Source: Rhodoplanes serenus
Lineage (GTDB): Bacteria > Pseudomonadota > Alphaproteobacteria > Rhizobiales > Xanthobacteraceae
Direction of reading: 5' to 3'
DNA length: 49,340 nt
NCBI GenBank assembly: GCA_945893145.1
Contig: CAMDDZ010000039.1
Coordinates: forward strand, 1 to 49,340
The translations under genes and the position numbers were made by a program. Below, piece by piece: positions 35,451 through 45,597 of the stretch. The notes beneath the pieces are model-generated. The model searched no databases and was not told where the DNA came from. It worked only from the letters and a program-made list of their open reading frames with translations. How positions within the stretch are numbered: the first letter of the stretch is position 1; each line of letters begins with the position of its first letter.

Positions 35451-37283
35451 ATGGCGGTAAACGGCAATCAGAACGGCGGCGGTCCCAAGGTCAACGGCCG
35501 CGCCTATCCGATCGAGGACCACAGCTACGACGTGGTGGTGATCGGCGCCGGCGGCTCCGGCCTGCGCGCCGTGGTCGGCTGCTCCGAAGCCGGATTGAAG
35601 ACCGCCTGCATCACCAAAGTGTTTCCGACGCGCTCGCACACGGTTGCGGCGCAAGGCGGCATCGCGGCGTCGCTCGGCAACATGGGCGAGGACGATTGGC
35701 GCTGGCACATGTACGACACCGTCAAGGGCGCCGACTGGCTCGGCGACCAGGACGCCATCGAATACATGGTGCGCGAGGCGCCGGCGGCGGTCTACGAGCT
35801 CGAGCACTGGGGCATGCCGTTCTCGCGCCGCGAGGAAGACGGCAAGATTTATCAGCGCCCGTTCGGCGGCATGACCACGCATTTCGGCAAGGGCACCGCG
35901 CAACGCACCTGCGCGGCCGCCGACCGCACCGGCCACGCCATGCTGCACACCATGTATGGCCAAGCGCTGCGGCATTCGGCTGAATTTTTTGTCGAATATT
36001 TCGCCATCGACCTGATCATGGACGAGGGCCGCTGCCGCGGCGTGATCGCACTAAACCTCGATGACGGCTCGATTCATCGCTTCCGCGCGCAGACAACAAT
36101 CCTGGCGACCGGCGGCTATGGCCGTGCCTATCTTTCGTGCACTGGCGCACATACCCAGACGGGCGACGGTTGCGCTATGGTGCTGCGTGCCGGACTACCA
36201 CTTCAGGATATGGAATTCGTCCAATTCCACCCGACCGGCATCTACGGCGCCGGCTGCCTGATCACCGAAGGCGCGCGCGGCGAAGGCGCTTACCTCGTGA
36301 ACTCCGAAGGCGAGCGCTTCATGGAGCGCTACGCGCCGTCCGCCAAGGACCTCGCCTCGCGCGATGTGGTTTCGCGCTCGATGACAGTCGAAATTCGCGA
36401 GGGCCGCGGCGTTGGCAAGCAGAAAGATCACATCTTCCTGCACCTCGACCATCTCGATCCGGCGATCCTGCACGAACGCCTGCCCGGGATCACCGAGAGC
36501 GCGCGCATCTTTGCCGGTGTCGATATCACGCGCGAACCGGTGCCGGTGCTGCCGACCGTGCACTACAACATGGGCGGCGTCGCCACCAACTGGAAGGGCG
36601 AGGCCTTGACCAAGAAGGGCGGCGATCCGGACACGGTGGTGCCCGGCTTGATGGCGCTGGGCGAGGCCGGCTGCGTGTCGGTGCACGGCGCCAATCGGCT
36701 TGGCTCGAATTCGCTGATCGACCTCGTGGTGTTCGGCCGCGCCGCAGCGCTGCATCTCGCCAATACGCTGACGCCGAACGACAAGCAGCCCGAGCTGCCG
36801 AAGGATTCCGCCGATCTCGCGCTATCGCGCCTCGACAAGCTGCGCAACGCCAATGGCGCGACGCCAACCGCCGAGCTGCGCGCGCGCATGCAGAAGGTGA
36901 TGCAGAACAATTGCGCGGTGTTCCGCACCGGCGAAGTCCTGCAGGAAGGCCACAAGCTGATCCACGAGGCCTACAGCGCCGCCAGCGACGTGCGCGTCAC
37001 CGACCGCTCGCTGATCTGGAATTCCGATCTGATCGAAACGCTCGAGTTCGACAATCTGATCGCGCAAGCCGTGGTGACGATGGATGCGGCGCTCAATCGC
37101 ACCGAAAGCCGCGGCGCGCACGCGCGCGAGGACTATCCCGACCGCGACGACAAGAACTGGATGAAGCACACGCTGACTTGGATGGACGACAAGGGCAATG
37201 TGAAGATCGACTATCGTCCGGTCCACACCTACACGCTGACGAACGACGTCGCCTACATCGAACCCAAAGCGCGGGTCTACTAG
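35451..37283 (+). CDS. sdhA: Succinate dehydrogenase flavoprotein subunit
   Basis: Catalytic FAD subunit that oxidises succinate to fumarate. The 610-residue protein has the dinucleotide motif [14 protein letters not shown], the His-FAD segment [10 protein letters not shown], the active-site stretches HPTGIYGAG and SRDVVSR, and the HYNMGGV and [10 protein letters not shown] motifs. The stop codon TAG supplies the first G of the palindromic repeat that follows directly. Confidence 0.97.
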   Translation: MAVNGNQNGGGPKVNGRAYPIEDHSYDVVVIGAGGSGLRAVVGCSEAGLKTACITKVFPTRSHTVAAQGGIAASLGNMGEDDWRWHMYDTVKGADWLGDQDAIEYMVREAPAAVYELEHWGMPFSRREEDGKIYQRPFGGMTTHFGKGTAQRTCAAADRTGHAMLHTMYGQALRHSAEFFVEYFAIDLIMDEGRCRGVIALNLDDGSIHRFRAQTTILATGGYGRAYLSCTGAHTQTGDGCAMVLRAGLPLQDMEFVQFHPTGIYGAGCLITEGARGEGAYLVNSEGERFMERYAPSAKDLASRDVVSRSMTVEIREGRGVGKQKDHIFLHLDHLDPAILHERLPGITESARIFAGVDITREPVPVLPTVHYNMGGVATNWKGEALTKKGGDPDTVVPGLMALGEAGCVSVHGANRLGSNSLIDLVVFGRAAALHLANTLTPNDKQPELPKDSADLALSRLDKLRNANGATPTAELRARMQKVMQNNCAVFRTGEVLQEGHKLIHEAYSAASDVRVTDRSLIWNSDLIETLEFDNLIAQAVVTMDAALNRTESRGAHAREDYPDRDDKNWMKHTLTWMDDKGNVKIDYRPVHTYTLTNDVAYIEPKARVY

Positions 37284-37330
37284 GGCATGATCCGCAAAAG
37301 TGGGAACCGGTTTTCCGAAAGATCATGCCC
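37283..37330. repeat. Dispersed palindromic repeat at the sdhA stop
   Basis: A 48-bp inverted repeat with outer arms GGGCATGATC and GATCATGCCC and inner arms GGGAACC / GGTTTTCC. It matches the repeat at 47401-47449 at nearly all positions and a very common intergenic repeat of Bradyrhizobium-like genomes. It begins at the last base of the sdhA stop codon. Confidence 0.85.
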
Positions 37331-37426
37331 CACTTAAAAAGCACAACCGATCGGAGGTTTGGTCTGGATTATGCATGGTGGGGATGTCGCGTTGACATCC
37401 GATCCCACAGCAACCCGAGGCCATCC

Positions 37427-37831
37427 ATGATCGACACTGTCATGATTATCAATCTCGTCTTCGGCACCATCGCAGTTCTGTACGGCCTGATCAGCCGAAA
37501 CTTCGGCACCGCCGTTGTGGTCGGCGTGTTCGTTGGCATGATTCATGGCGGCCTGATCGCGCTGGCGGTTTTGCAGTCGGGTACCGCCCTCAGCGAACTG
37601 CCGTTTCTGAAGGATGCAGCCGACGTCCTGGTGCAAACGCCCACGCTGCCGTACGTCAAGGACGCCATCGATTTCGTCGCCCAGTCGGGCTATGTGGTGC
37701 TGCCGCCGGCGCGGCTGACTGCCTACTTGTTCGCCGGGGCGCTGGCGCTCATGCTGACGGCGATCGTGTTCTACTTGGTGAAATGGGTGCTTGCCGGGCT
37801 CGCCTCGGCAGTCACCCCAAAGAAAGCCTGA
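37427..37831 (+). CDS. Membrane protein of unknown function between sdhA and sdhB
   Basis: A 134-residue protein with three hydrophobic segments (about residues 4-20, 27-48 and 98-122) and a short acidic/helical loop between them. The ATG at 37427 has GAGG 8 bases upstream. It is on the same strand as sdh, 143 bp after sdhA and 7 bp before sdhB, so it is probably cotranscribed. The longer reading through sdhA in this frame is a shadow. It does not look like a known complex II subunit or SdhE. Confidence 0.7.
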   Translation: MIDTVMIINLVFGTIAVLYGLISRNFGTAVVVGVFVGMIHGGLIALAVLQSGTALSELPFLKDAADVLVQTPTLPYVKDAIDFVAQSGYVVLPPARLTAYLFAGALALMLTAIVFYLVKWVLAGLASAVTPKKA

Positions 37832-37838
37832 TTGATCC

Positions 37839-38618
37839 ATGGTTGAGCTGACACTCCCCAAGAACTCCAAGATCACAGAAGGCAAGACCTGGAAGCGGCC
37901 GACCGGCGCGCGCCACGTCACCGCCTTCCGCGTCTATCGCTGGAGCCCGGACGACGACGCCAACCCGCGCATGGATACCTATTTCGTCGATCGCGACGAC
38001 TGCGCGCCGATGATCCTCGACGCGCTAATCTGGATCAAAAACAAGATCGATCCGACGTTGACGTTCCGCCGTTCTTGCCGCGAGGGCGTCTGCGGCTCCT
38101 GCGCCATGAACATCGACGGCACCAACACGCTCGCCTGCACCAAGGGCATGGACGAGATCAAAGGCACGATCAAAGTCTACCCGCTGCCGCACATGTCCGT
38201 GGTCAAGGACCTCGTGCCGGACATGACGAACTTCTACGCGCAGTACGCCTCGATCGAGCCGTGGCTGAAGACCAAGACGCCGACGCCGGAAAAAGAGTGG
38301 AAGCAGAGCCACGAGGACCGCCAAAAGATCGACGGTCATTACGAGTGCATCTTGTGCGCCTGCTGCACCACGTCGTGCCCGAGCTATTGGTGGAATTCGG
38401 ACCGCTACCTCGGCCCCGCGGCGCTGTTGCAGGCCAACCGCTGGCTCAGCGATAGCCGCGATGAGGCGACCGGCGAACGGCTGGATAATCTCGAAGATCC
38501 GTTCCGGCTGTACCGCTGCCACACCATCATGAATTGCGCCAAGGCCTGCCCGAAGGGCCTCAATCCGGCGAAGTCGATCGCCGAGATCAAGAAACGGATG
38601 GTCGAGCGGCAGGTGTGA
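37839..38618 (+). CDS. sdhB: Succinate dehydrogenase iron-sulfur subunit
   Basis: Carries electrons from FAD to quinone. The 259-residue protein has all three cluster motifs: the [2Fe-2S] [12 protein letters not shown], the [4Fe-4S] [12 protein letters not shown] and the [3Fe-4S] [17 protein letters not shown]. The start is 7 bp after the inserted membrane protein gene. A hairpin follows 6 bp after the stop. Confidence 0.97.
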   Translation: MVELTLPKNSKITEGKTWKRPTGARHVTAFRVYRWSPDDDANPRMDTYFVDRDDCAPMILDALIWIKNKIDPTLTFRRSCREGVCGSCAMNIDGTNTLACTKGMDEIKGTIKVYPLPHMSVVKDLVPDMTNFYAQYASIEPWLKTKTPTPEKEWKQSHEDRQKIDGHYECILCACCTTSCPSYWWNSDRYLGPAALLQANRWLSDSRDEATGERLDNLEDPFRLYRCHTIMNCAKACPKGLNPAKSIAEIKKRMVERQV

Positions 38619-38624
38619 CGGACC

Positions 38625-38645
38625 GGGTTGGAGCTATTCCAACCC
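38625..38645 (+). terminator. Hairpin after sdhB
   Basis: GGGTTGGA and TCCAACCC form a perfect 8-bp stem with a 5-base loop. No T run follows directly, so it may be a weak terminator or a 3'-end protector of the sdh transcript. Confidence 0.5.
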
Positions 38646-38697
38646 GCCGAAGCGAAGCGGCCCTTCCCGCCGCCCGCGGCGTAGCTATTTTACAGCT

Positions 38698-39516
38698 ATG
38701 AGCGACACCCTCACCCCCACCCGACACGCCATCACCCGCGTCCGCCACCAGCCGCGCCGCCGTCTCCTCACCGTGAAGCGCATCGAGCGGCTGACGCCGC
38801 AGATGGCGCGCATCACGCTCGGCGGAGATCTCGACGGGTTCCACAGCGCGGCCTACGACGACCATGTCAAAGTGTTCTTCCCGCTGCCTGGCCGCATCGC
38901 GCCGACGCTGCCGGAGCCCGGTCCGGACGGACAAATGCCGGAGGGCGTCGAACGCTCGCCGGGACGCGACTACACGCCCCGGCGCTATGGCCACAACGAG
39001 CTGATCATCGACTTCGCACTGCATGACGCCGGTCCGGCCACGAGCTGGGCCGCCCAAGCCGCACCCGGTCAGCAGCTTGCGGTCGGCGGGCCGCGCGGCT
39101 CGTTCGTGGTCCCGGACGATTTCGACTGGTACCTGTTCATCGGCGACGAAACCGCGCTACCGGCGATCGGCCGCCGCCTCGAGGAATTGCGCGCGGGCGT
39201 GCACGCCTTCGTGGTGGCCGCCGCCACTGGCCGGGAGGAGGAACAGAGCTTCACCAGCCGCGCCACCGTCGAAGTCACCTGGGTGCATCGGCCGCTGTCG
39301 CGCGCCGAGGACCCGGCACCGCTGCTCGACGCGGTCCGCGCGCTGACGCTGCCCAAGACTGGCGACGGTTATGCCTGGGCAGCCGGCGAGTCGCAGACCG
39401 CCAAGCTTCTGCGCCGCCATCTGCTGGACGAACGCGGCCTCGAGAAGGCGTTCGTCAAGGCGGCGGGTTATTGGAAGCGTGGCGCAGCCTCGATACACGA
39501 GACCCACAACGACTGA
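38698..39516 (+). CDS. Siderophore-interacting FAD protein (SIP family ferric reductase)
   Basis: A 272-residue cytosolic flavoprotein. The FAD-binding domain (about 20-140) has the RxYTxR-like motif DYTPRRYG and GPRGSFVVPDDFDWYLFIGDETALPAI linking to the C-terminal SIP domain, which ends in an AAGYWKRG segment. Such proteins reduce ferric siderophores to release iron. No siderophore transporter is nearby. The gene stands alone between sdhB and a VOC protein. Confidence 0.88.
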   Translation: MSDTLTPTRHAITRVRHQPRRRLLTVKRIERLTPQMARITLGGDLDGFHSAAYDDHVKVFFPLPGRIAPTLPEPGPDGQMPEGVERSPGRDYTPRRYGHNELIIDFALHDAGPATSWAAQAAPGQQLAVGGPRGSFVVPDDFDWYLFIGDETALPAIGRRLEELRAGVHAFVVAAATGREEEQSFTSRATVEVTWVHRPLSRAEDPAPLLDAVRALTLPKTGDGYAWAAGESQTAKLLRRHLLDERGLEKAFVKAAGYWKRGAASIHETHND

Positions 39517-39542
39517 CGCGGCCGGTGGCCAGGAGCCTTGCC

Positions 39543-39932
39543 ATGATCGACCACATTGGCTTTTCGGTTTCGGACTTCGACCGCGCCAAGGCGTTCTACG
39601 GCAAGGCGCTGGCGCCGCTCGGTTACGCGCTGATCATGGAAGTGCCGGCTGAGAAAACCGAGCACGGCCATGCCGCCGCGGGCTTTGGCATCGGACAGAA
39701 ACCGGATTTCTGGATCGCCGACGAGGGCAAGCTGCAGCGTCCGCTGCATGTCGCGTTCCTGGCCAAGGATCGCGCCAGCGTCGATGCGTTCTACCGTGCA
39801 GCGCTTGCGGCGGGCGGCCAGGACAACGGCAAGCCGGGCCTGCGCCCGCATTACCATCCCAACTACTACGGCGCGTTCGTGCTCGATCCGGACGGGCACA
39901 ACATTGAAGCGGTCTGTCACGCGCCTGCGTGA
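39543..39932 (+). CDS. VOC-family (glyoxalase fold) protein
   Basis: A 129-residue single-domain vicinal oxygen chelate protein: MIDHIGFSVSDFDRAKAFYGKAL, HVAFLAKDRASVDAFYRAAL, GLRPHYHPNYYGAFVLDPDGHNIEAVCH. Metal ligands are likely His4, His70-region and Glu near the end. The reaction is unknown. It begins 26 bp after the siderophore-interacting gene on the same strand and may be cotranscribed. Confidence 0.85.
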   Translation: MIDHIGFSVSDFDRAKAFYGKALAPLGYALIMEVPAEKTEHGHAAAGFGIGQKPDFWIADEGKLQRPLHVAFLAKDRASVDAFYRAALAAGGQDNGKPGLRPHYHPNYYGAFVLDPDGHNIEAVCHAPA

Positions 39933-39942
39933 GAACTCGAGT

Positions 39943-40191
39943 TTATGGCCGCCAGCCGGGCGGCGGACCGTGACGCTCGATGGCATCGACGATGTCGCGA
40001 TGCTTGCGGTCCTCGCGAGCCATGTAGATCGCGATCACGGCATGCGCCGACGGCACGAGCCACAGCAGGGGAAACAGCAGCCCGAGCAGCAGGCACGGCA
40101 CGATCATGGCAGCATTGAACACAGCCGACAGAATCTGGCCGTTGAGGAACAGTCCGAGCGGCGGGATGAAGACGGCGAGGATGTAGATCAT
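39943..40191 (-). CDS. YqaE/Pmp3-like small membrane protein
   Basis: An 82-residue protein with two membrane helices (about residues 2-20 and 25-58) of the YqaE/Pmp3 type (ILAVFIPPLGLFLNGQ start) and a charged C-terminal tail of about 22 residues ending GPPPGWRP. GGAGG about 11 bases upstream supports the ATG at 40191. In other organisms the family protects membrane potential under stress. The tail is longer than in the short classical forms. Confidence 0.65.
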   Translation of the reverse strand: MIYILAVFIPPLGLFLNGQILSAVFNAAMIVPCLLLGLLFPLLWLVPSAHAVIAIYMAREDRKHRDIVDAIERHGPPPGWRP

Positions 40192-40372
40192 GACAACCAG
40201 GCCTCCATGAACGCACCGGAGCGGGGCTTCGGCCGTTCGACGCCGAGCATATAGGAAGTCCCGCGCCGTTCGCCAAGAAACCGTGGCAAGAAACCGAGCC
40301 AAGAATCGGCACCAAGAACCAGGTGCCAGAAGCCACGCCGGAACCTCAACGGCACCAAGGCCGTTGATCGGC

Positions 40373-40867
40373 ATGGCGCTCCAAAGCCTCACCGATCGGG
40401 TTTGGGATATCGTCGAGAAAATCGGCGTCGGCATGCTGACGACGCGCTTCGATGAAGGCCTCCGCGCGCGGCCCGTGGAAGCGCGGCCGGATCGCGAAGG
40501 CAACGCGATCTACATCGTCACCGACGTGCGCGGGCTGAAGGACGATGAAATCGCGGCCGCGCCCGAGGTTTGCTTCATTGTCGTCGATGCCAAGGACAAC
40601 GCGTATCTCTCGATCACGGCGCGCGCCAGTGTCACGCGCGACACCGCCAAGGCTACCGAAATCTGGAAACGCACGGACGATGTCTGGTGGCCCGGTGGAC
40701 CGAGCGATCCGAACGTGCGCGTGCTGCGGCTCGATCCGCAGCGCGCGGAGTTGTGGGACGGGCCGGCGAGCAGTGCGGTCGCGGTCTTCGAGTTCGCCAA
40801 GGCACGGCTCACCGGCCACAAGCCCAATCTCGGTGAGACCCGGAAGACAACGGTGGATATGAGTTAG
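40373..40867 (+). CDS. General-stress-type PPOX flavoprotein
   Basis: A 164-residue split-barrel protein of the pyridoxamine 5'-phosphate oxidase superfamily, nearest to general stress protein 26: VGMLTTRFDEGLRARPVEARPDREG, YIVTDVRGLKDDEI, VCFIVVDAKDNAYLSITARASV and WWPGGPSDPNVRVLRLDP. It would bind FMN or FAD. The substrate is unknown. The ATG at 40373 is chosen since the residues before it are not conserved in character. A second PPOX gene of a different branch is at 847-1482. Confidence 0.83.
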   Translation: MALQSLTDRVWDIVEKIGVGMLTTRFDEGLRARPVEARPDREGNAIYIVTDVRGLKDDEIAAAPEVCFIVVDAKDNAYLSITARASVTRDTAKATEIWKRTDDVWWPGGPSDPNVRVLRLDPQRAELWDGPASSAVAVFEFAKARLTGHKPNLGETRKTTVDMS

Positions 40868-40889
40868 CGTGCCGCCATTCCGTGCCGCG

Positions 40890-41300
40890 CTATTTGCAGT
40901 CCCCGCTCGGGCAAATCTTTTCCAACTCCGGGAACGGCTTGTAGGCAGCGGCGCCGCACTGCGCCTTGTTGGCGGGAATGAACTGGGTGATGTTGCCCTG
41001 AACAAAATAGACGATGCGCACCTCAGGCGCGCCGTACTGCGTGTCGTTCACGCGCGGGGTGAAACGGACGCACGACGCGTACCGGGTGACCCCGCCGACC
41101 GACGTCAATGCCGGTTCCGAGATCGACGCGTCGCGAATCTTGGTCGGGAACGCAATGAAGTTGGGCACGACATAGATGACCTCGGTCTTATAGTTCGCCG
41201 GAAACGCGTTCTCGTCGACCTTGGTTTCGTTTGAAGCGGTCATACAGCCGGACAATGCAACGACAAGCGCGGCGGCGAGCCAGCGCAGTCCGCTTTGCAT
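40890..41300 (-). CDS. Lipoprotein of unknown function
   Basis: A 136-residue protein with a lipoprotein signal (MQSGLRWLAAALVVALSGC, lipobox LSGC, Cys19), so it would be anchored to a membrane on the periplasmic side. The mature part has two cysteine pairs (SCVRF, QCGAA, ICPSGDC) and strand-like segments EVIYVVPNF and VRIVYFVQG. AAGG before the ATG at 41300 favours this start over the in-frame ATG at 41321. No family recognised. It lies 43 bp downstream of argG on the same strand. Confidence 0.75.
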   Translation of the reverse strand: MQSGLRWLAAALVVALSGCMTASNETKVDENAFPANYKTEVIYVVPNFIAFPTKIRDASISEPALTSVGGVTRYASCVRFTPRVNDTQYGAPEVRIVYFVQGNITQFIPANKAQCGAAAYKPFPELEKICPSGDCK

Positions 41301-41343
41301 GTCTTCGACCTTACGTATCATCGTGCCCGCATGATTGCGGCCG

Positions 41344-42582
41344 TTATTTATCGAGCTTCAACTTCTTCCGCCGCTGGCCGAGTGTGCGCAGCCGCAGCGC
41401 GTTGAGCTTGATGAAGCCTTCGGCGTCCTTCTGATCGTAGGCGCCCTTATCGTCCTCGAATGTGACCAGCGTCGACGAATACAGCGACGCGCGGCTTTCG
41501 CGGCCGGTCACCATGACGTTGCCCTTGTAGAGCTTGAGCCGCACCTCGCCCTCGACATACTCCTGGCTCTTGTCGATCAGGGCCTGCAGCATCTCGCGCT
41601 CCGGCGTGAACCAGAAGCCGTTGTAGATCAGCTCGGCGTAGCGCGGCATGATCTCGTCCTTGAGATGCGCAGCCCCGCGGTCGAGCGTGATCGACTCGAT
41701 GCCGCGATGCGCGGCGAGCAGGATGGTGCCGCCCGGCGTCTCATACACACCACGCGACTTCATGCCGACGAAGCGGTTTTCGACCAGATCGAGGCGGCCA
41801 ATGCCGTTGTCGTGGCCGAGTTCGTTGAGCCGCGTCAGGATTGCGGCGGGCGACATCGGCTTGCCGTCGAGGCTGACGGCGTCGCCCTTCTCGAAGCCGA
41901 TGCGGACCTCGGTCGGCTTGTCGGGCGCCTCCATCGGCGAGATGGTGCGCTGGTACACGATCGAAGGCGCTTCCTTCGACGGGTCCTCCAGCACCTTGCC
42001 TTCCGAGGACGAGTGCAAAAGGTTGGCGTCCACCGAGAATGGCGCCTCGCCCTCCTTGTCCTTGGCGATCTGGATCTGGTGCTCGCGCGCGAACGCCAGC
42101 AACTCCTCGCGGCCCTTGAATGTCCATTCGCGCCACGGCGCGACGATCTTGATGCCGGGCTCGAGCGAGTAATAACTCAGCTCGAACCGCACCTGATCGT
42201 TGCCCTTGCCGGTCGCACCATGCGACACCGCGTCAGCGCCGACCTTGCGGGCAATCTCGATCTGCTTCTTGGCGATCAGCGGCCGCGCGATCGAAGTGCC
42301 CAGCAGGTACTGGCCCTCGTACAGCGCGTTGGCGCGGAACATCGGAAACACGTAGTCGCGGACGAACTCTTCGCGCACGTCCTCGATGAAGATGTTCTCC
42401 GGCTTGATGCCGGCTCGCAGCGCCTTCTCCCGCGCGGGCGCCAACTCGCCGCCCTGGCCAAGGTCAGCCGTGAACGTCACCACCTCGCAGCCGTAGGTGG
42501 TCTGCAGCCATTTCAGAATGATGGAGGTGTCGAGGCCGCCCGAGTAGGCCAGCACGACCCTTTTGATGTCCCCCTTCGGCAT
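41344..42582 (-). CDS. argG: Argininosuccinate synthase
   Basis: Joins citrulline and aspartate using ATP, in arginine synthesis. The 412-residue protein has the ATP-binding [15 protein letters not shown] near residues 12-26, [13 protein letters not shown] and the [19 protein letters not shown] segment. Length is typical. Only argG of the arginine genes is in the window. The lipoprotein gene may share its transcript. Confidence 0.97.
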   Translation of the reverse strand: MPKGDIKRVVLAYSGGLDTSIILKWLQTTYGCEVVTFTADLGQGGELAPAREKALRAGIKPENIFIEDVREEFVRDYVFPMFRANALYEGQYLLGTSIARPLIAKKQIEIARKVGADAVSHGATGKGNDQVRFELSYYSLEPGIKIVAPWREWTFKGREELLAFAREHQIQIAKDKEGEAPFSVDANLLHSSSEGKVLEDPSKEAPSIVYQRTISPMEAPDKPTEVRIGFEKGDAVSLDGKPMSPAAILTRLNELGHDNGIGRLDLVENRFVGMKSRGVYETPGGTILLAAHRGIESITLDRGAAHLKDEIMPRYAELIYNGFWFTPEREMLQALIDKSQEYVEGEVRLKLYKGNVMVTGRESRASLYSSTLVTFEDDKGAYDQKDAEGFIKLNALRLRTLGQRRKKLKLDK

Positions 42583-42711
42583 GAAGCCGCCGACTCCTCC
42601 GCATGGGCCTATTCGGCCGGAAAATTGCGGGGACTATAGGGGGAATGCGACCGGGCGCAAGCGCGCCGGCTGGTGGGGTCATCGTCGAAATAATGGAATC
42701 ACGACAATGAC

Positions 42712-42930
42712 CTAGGCCGCGCGTGAGCGCCTGACCGCGGCCCGCCGCCGCGCTGGCCGGTGCACGATTTTGCGCCCCGGCGCCCGGGCATGGCTCGGCG
42801 CCTCACCCACACCGGCGAGGGTCGCGACCGTCATAGCGCCGCGCAGCAGCGGCTTGAGCCCCAGCACGCGGCCCACCACGGCGCCGGCAAAGAAGATCAG
42901 GGCTGGCGCAACCCACTTGCTGCTGAACAT
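42712..42930 (-). CDS. Small membrane protein with a basic tail
   Basis: A 72-residue protein: one hydrophobic segment (about residues 7-35, APALIFFAGAVVGRVLGLKPLL) and a strongly basic C-terminus (RKIVHRPARRRAAVRRSRAA). GGGAG 8 bases before the ATG at 42930 supports it as a true gene. Longer upstream readings overlap the PAP2 gene end and are rejected. Function unknown; coding status moderately sure. Confidence 0.5.
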   Translation of the reverse strand: MFSSKWVAPALIFFAGAVVGRVLGLKPLLRGAMTVATLAGVGEAPSHARAPGRKIVHRPARRRAAVRRSRAA

Positions 42931-43018
42931 GCGAATACTCCCTGCGACCGGATCACTCGCGGGGCAACGCCGATAGCCATGCTGCGGTTCCCGCCAGCGC
43001 CGCAAAGGGCTATTCTCG

Positions 43019-43780
43019 TCAGCCGCGCCGCGCGCCGAACAGACCCATGACGAAATCGTGCGGCGGCAGCGCGATCCGCTCGATCGCGCGCTCGACCTGT
43101 TCATCGGTCAGCCGCGTGCGCGGCCAGCGATAGATCAGGCCGTGCGCGGCCCAGATGACGAAGAACATAAACACGCCGGCGAAGATGACATCGCTGACGA
43201 AATGCGCACCGAAGCTGATGCGCAGCGCGCTCACCGCGACGCCGAATGTCAGCGCCGCGCCATAAGCGAGCGGCCGCAGCGCGGGCGGCGCGAGAGCGGC
43301 CGGGGCGATGGTCCAGAATGCGCCACTGCCCTCGCCCGCGACAAACGAACAGTTCTTCGCGCAGGCGCCGCGTGGATCCCACCAGGCGGTGAAACGCTCC
43401 TCGCCATTGAACTGCGGCACGTCGATCGGCCGCGAGCGCGGCCAATAGTCTTTCAGCAGCACATTGGTGACGAGGCCAGGACCGACCACGAGCGTCGCGA
43501 TCAGAAACACAATCGCGCGGCCGGCGACGATCAGCTTGCGACGCGGCAGCGCGAGCTTGAGCGCCAACGCAATGAACGACGGCGCGATCAGGGCGCCGAT
43601 CACCCACATGGCAGCGTCACGAAAAAATCCCGCGACCGGATTGAGGCGCAGATAAAAGTCCTTCTTCGCCGGATCGTAGAAAAACGCCGCTACTTTCAGA
43701 TCGAGATCGGGATAGAGACCGAACAGCAATCCGCCAGCAAGGCCGATCGCGAGCGCGATGATCAACCCGGCTCGATTCAT
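43019..43780 (-). CDS. PAP2-family membrane phosphatase
   Basis: A 253-residue protein with about six membrane helices. The three phosphatase motifs are present: KDYWPRSRP (C1), SFVAGEGSGAF (C2, with SGEGS-like Ser in place of the usual PSGH) and SFGAHFVSDV (C3, with His and Asp). Related proteins are lipid A or undecaprenyl-diphosphate phosphatases; the substrate here is unknown. It overlaps the upstream membrane protein gene by ATGA, so the two are coupled. Confidence 0.85.
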   Translation of the reverse strand: MNRAGLIIALAIGLAGGLLFGLYPDLDLKVAAFFYDPAKKDFYLRLNPVAGFFRDAAMWVIGALIAPSFIALALKLALPRRKLIVAGRAIVFLIATLVVGPGLVTNVLLKDYWPRSRPIDVPQFNGEERFTAWWDPRGACAKNCSFVAGEGSGAFWTIAPAALAPPALRPLAYGAALTFGVAVSALRISFGAHFVSDVIFAGVFMFFVIWAAHGLIYRWPRTRLTDEQVERAIERIALPPHDFVMGLFGARRG

Positions 43781-44307
43781 ACGGGGGGCATGGATGTGGC
43801 GGGCGGCACGGGCTGCACAGGCGGTGGCGCGGATGGCTGCGCAGGCGGCGCAAACACGGGCTTCCAGAAGCCCGCGTTCCAGCCTGCGATCACCCAGTAG
43901 GCGAAGCCCGCGACAATGCCGGCCGCAACCACGGTCGCGGGATCGTCGAAGAATTCGTATTGCTTGCGCGTCTCATCGAACGTGGTCAGCCGGCCAACCC
44001 ACATCGCCACGCCGCCGGCCAGCACATGAAACATCCAGGAGCGGATCGCGAACGCCTCCGAGATCACTATGCCGATCAGCCCCGGCAGCAGCATGACGAC
44101 GGTGCCGACCGACCAGATCAGGAAGAACGCCGGGCCGACGAACAGCACCGTCAGCAAGAGATTGTCGCTAGCGTTGGGATCGGCCGAGATGATGGCCGCG
44201 AACCGGCTCCAGTGCGCGATGACCACCACCAGGAGCGCGGCGAACACGGCGACCGACGCCGCGAACGGCACGACCAGGAACCGCAGCAGGAAGCGAACCG
44301 CGATCAT
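43777..44307 (-). CDS. Multi-pass membrane protein of unknown function
   Basis: A 176-residue protein with four hydrophobic segments (about 5-30, 48-75, 85-100 and 128-145) and a Pro/Ala-rich tail (PPAQPSAPPPVQPVPPATSMPPV). It lies 7 bp after rlmN on the same strand and overlaps the PAP2 phosphatase start by 4 bp, so it may work with the phosphatase or be coexpressed with it. No family recognised. Confidence 0.75.
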   Translation of the reverse strand: MIAVRFLLRFLVVPFAASVAVFAALLVVVIAHWSRFAAIISADPNASDNLLLTVLFVGPAFFLIWSVGTVVMLLPGLIGIVISEAFAIRSWMFHVLAGGVAMWVGRLTTFDETRKQYEFFDDPATVVAAGIVAGFAYWVIAGWNAGFWKPVFAPPAQPSAPPPVQPVPPATSMPPV

Positions 44308-44314
44308 TTTGTTC

Positions 44315-45538
44315 TCAATCCGTCATTGCCATGGCACGCAGAGCCATGCGCTCGCGCGCCGAAAGCTTTTCGGTCGCGCTCTTGAGCTGGCCGCAGGCGG
44401 CGAGAATATCGCGCCCGCGCGGCGTGCGCACCGGCGAGGCGTAACCGGCGTTGAACACAATCTCGGAGAATTTCTCGATTTGATCCCAGTCCGAGCACTC
44501 ATATTTCGAGCCGGGCCAGGGGTTGAACGGGATGAGATTGATCTTGGCGGGAATGCCCTTGAGCAGCCGCACCAGCGCTTTGGCGTCCTCGAGTGAATCG
44601 TTGACGCCCTTGAGCATCACGTATTCGAATGTGATGCGCTTGGCGTTCGACACGCCCGGATAATTGCGGCAGGCGTCGAGCAACACCTTGATCGGGTATT
44701 TGCGGTTGAGCGGCACAAGCTCGTTGCGCAATTCGTCGCGCACGGCATGCAGCGACACCGCGAGCATCGTGCCGATCTCCTCGCCGGCACGCGAAATGTT
44801 CGGCACCACGCCCGACGTAGACAGCGTGATGCGGCGCTTGGAGATGCTGAGCCCATCGCCATCGGCGACGACCAGCAAAGCATCGCGCACCGCCTCGAAA
44901 TTGTAGAGCGGCTCGCCCATACCCATCATCACGATGTTGGAGATGAAGCGGTCGCCTTCGGTCGGCAGGCCTGGCCCAGTCACGCGCTCGGCGCCGAGAA
45001 AGTCGCCCAGCCGGTCGCGCGCCACCATGATCTGGCCGACGATCTCGCCTGGCGTGAGATTGCGCACCAGGCGCTGCGTGCCGGTGTGGCAGAACGTGCA
45101 GGTGAGCGTGCAGCCGACTTGGCTCGACAGACAAAGCGTGCCGCGGTCGGTCTCAGGGATGTAAACGCACTCGACCTCGTGCGGCCGCTCGCCGGCGACC
45201 TCTCCGGGCAGACGCAGAAGCCACTTGCGCGTGCCATCGACCGACACCTGTTCGGCCACGACCTCCGGCCGCGCCAACGTGTAATGCGTGTCGAGGATCG
45301 CGCGCACTTCCTTGGACACGCTCGACATCTGGTCGAAGTCTTTGGCGCCGCGCACGTAGAGCCAGTGCCAGATCTGCTGGACGCGCATTTTCTGCTGCGA
45401 CGGCGCAATGCCGATCGCGCCCAGCGCCTGCGCGAGCGCGGCGCGCGAAAGCCCGACCAGCGAAGGCTTGGCCGGCGGCACATAGCGCTCGAGCGGCGTC
45501 TTCTCGAGCGCAATTGAGGATTCCAGCACAGTGGTCAT
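44315..45538 (-). CDS. rlmN: Dual-specificity RNA methyltransferase RlmN
   Basis: Radical SAM enzyme that makes m2A2503 in 23S rRNA and m2A37 in some tRNAs. The 407-residue protein has the CxxxCxxC motif at Cys143/147/150 ([12 protein letters not shown]), the [13 protein letters not shown] segment, and the C-terminal catalytic Cys in ILAACGQL. Length is slightly longer than the E. coli protein, mainly at the N-terminus. It is the first gene of a probable rlmN-membrane protein-PAP2 unit. Confidence 0.95.
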   Translation of the reverse strand: MTTVLESSIALEKTPLERYVPPAKPSLVGLSRAALAQALGAIGIAPSQQKMRVQQIWHWLYVRGAKDFDQMSSVSKEVRAILDTHYTLARPEVVAEQVSVDGTRKWLLRLPGEVAGERPHEVECVYIPETDRGTLCLSSQVGCTLTCTFCHTGTQRLVRNLTPGEIVGQIMVARDRLGDFLGAERVTGPGLPTEGDRFISNIVMMGMGEPLYNFEAVRDALLVVADGDGLSISKRRITLSTSGVVPNISRAGEEIGTMLAVSLHAVRDELRNELVPLNRKYPIKVLLDACRNYPGVSNAKRITFEYVMLKGVNDSLEDAKALVRLLKGIPAKINLIPFNPWPGSKYECSDWDQIEKFSEIVFNAGYASPVRTPRGRDILAACGQLKSATEKLSARERMALRAMAMTD

Positions 45539-45597
45539 GGATCATGTCGGCGTTGGGTCTGGCCCCACGCCAGGATACTCATTCGAAAGAGACTTCG

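Noticed and set aside
36137..37426. A long plus-strand reading frame running through sdhA into the small membrane protein gene
   Set aside because: The part inside sdhA is Arg/Gly/Ala-rich shadow translation of the true frame. Only the segment from ATG 37427 has a ribosome site and membrane helices.
40283..40372. Upstream extension of the PPOX gene by 30 codons
   Set aside because: The added residues (MARNRAKNRHQEPGARSHAG and onward) are low-complexity and overlap the region upstream of the divergent YqaE-like gene; the split-barrel domain begins after ATG 40373.
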